Below are positions 63,655 to 64,000 of a stretch of 64,000 nt of DNA, piece after piece; positions within the stretch are counted from its first letter, which is position 1; the number at the start of each line of letters is the position of its first letter. The position numbers were made by a program, and so were the translations under genes. The notes beneath the pieces were generated by a model, which ran no database searches, was not told the origin of the DNA, and was given only the letters and a program-made list of their open reading frames with translations. Source of the DNA: Echinimonas agarilytica (GTDB lineage: Bacteria > Pseudomonadota > Gammaproteobacteria > Enterobacterales > Neiellaceae); the NCBI RefSeq assembly GCF_023703465.1, contig NZ_JAMQGP010000006.1:1-64000 (forward strand), read 5' to 3'.

Positions 63655-64000
63655 ATGGTAGCGTCTGAATTTGACAAAAGTGATGTTGAGATTGTCCGTG
63701 TTGAAAAAATGTCGGAAGGCTTTTTCACGATGAACAATTACATGTTGAAGCATCGATTGTTTGCTGGTGGATGGACACCGGTGATGTCACGCGAAATGAT
63801 GGAACGTGGTCATGCAGCGGCATTATTACCGTACGATCCGGTTCGCGATGAAGTGGTAATACTCGAACAGTTTCGCTTAGGTGCGGTGGCAACGAGCGAT
63901 CATCCGTGGTTGTTGGAACTGGTGGCAGGAATTATTGAGCCGGGAGAAACCGCAGAAGGTGTTGCTATTCGTGAAAGTGAAGAGGAGGCGGGATTAACGG
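63655..64000 (+). CDS. nudF: ADP-ribose pyrophosphatase NudF (partial, cut by window end)
   Basis: First 115 codons of a Nudix hydrolase. The Nudix box GX5EX7REUXEEXGU is complete at GIIEPGETAEGVAIRESEEE, followed by AGLT. The preceding strands (GHAAALLPYDPVRDEVVILE, QFRLGA) match NudF/ADPRase. It cleaves ADP-ribose to AMP and ribose 5-phosphate. TGGAG lies 9 bases before the ATG. The rest of the gene is outside the window. Divergent from tolC. Confidence 0.92.
   Translation, partial: MVASEFDKSDVEIVRVEKMSEGFFTMNNYMLKHRLFAGGWTPVMSREMMERGHAAALLPYDPVRDEVVILEQFRLGAVATSDHPWLLELVAGIIEPGETAEGVAIRESEEEAGLT

Overview
The window reads as chromosomal DNA of a free-living, probably marine gammaproteobacterium of the Alteromonadales type. 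The grounds are the housekeeping gene order (rpsU-yqeY-dnaG-rpoD, tsaD, plsY, folB-folK, uppP, cca, ygiF-glnE, hldE, tolC-nudF), large TonB-dependent receptors, a GspA/GspB pair, a polar-flagellate style flagellin with a sigma-54-like promoter, and a Vibrio/Shewanella-type zinc cluster. GC looks moderate (a little under 50% by eye). I see no insertion sequence, prophage or CRISPR array.

Region 1 (1-9.3 kb) is a nutrient-uptake and signalling island. A secreted Ca2+-dependent phosphoinositide phospholipase C-like protein is followed at once by a TonB-dependent receptor. Next comes a three-gene FecI/FecR/FecA-type cascade: ECF sigma factor, FecR anti-sigma regulator, and a receptor with an N-terminal STN signalling domain, joined by 4-bp overlaps. 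A TetR regulator converges on it. I infer a surface-sensing scavenging system for a lipid- or inositol-phosphate-derived ligand. Region 2 (9.5-20 kb) is accessory: a small secreted CVNH-like protein, a MalS-like lipoprotein alpha-amylase, an orphan 81-aa protein, the ABC-F protein YbiT, a lipoprotein sulfatase, a DUF1800/DUF1501 pair, and a protein with two winged-helix-like modules fused to a PD-(D/E)XK-like domain.

Region 3 (20-28 kb) starts with a lone flagellin and continues as a zinc-homeostasis locus. It holds a MerC-family membrane protein, a COG0523/CobW GTPase, a periplasmic DUF3299 - unknown - DUF2796 (ZrgA-like, His-rich) operon, a divergent MacB/LolD-type ABC ATPase and FtsX-type permease, and the Zur repressor. 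Two copies of the 10-mer GTTATAACAT, one before merC and one between the divergent operons, are the likely Zur operators. A tRNA-Ile(CAT) follows. Region 4 (28-33 kb) is an RND efflux pair.

Region 5 (33-48.5 kb) is core: rpoD, dnaG, yqeY and rpsU in a macromolecular-synthesis operon; tsaD, plsY, folB, folK, uppP, a GNAT, an AraC regulator divergent from a YqhD-like alcohol dehydrogenase, cca, gspA-gspB, a GFA-family protein and DUF1294. Region 6 (48.5-64 kb) holds putA, a TIGR04211/YgiM SH3 protein, a DUF47-pit phosphate uptake pair, the CYTH-CHAD triphosphatase, glnE, an overlapping secreted protein, an LpxL-type acyltransferase, hldE, tolC, and the first part of nudF, cut by the window end.
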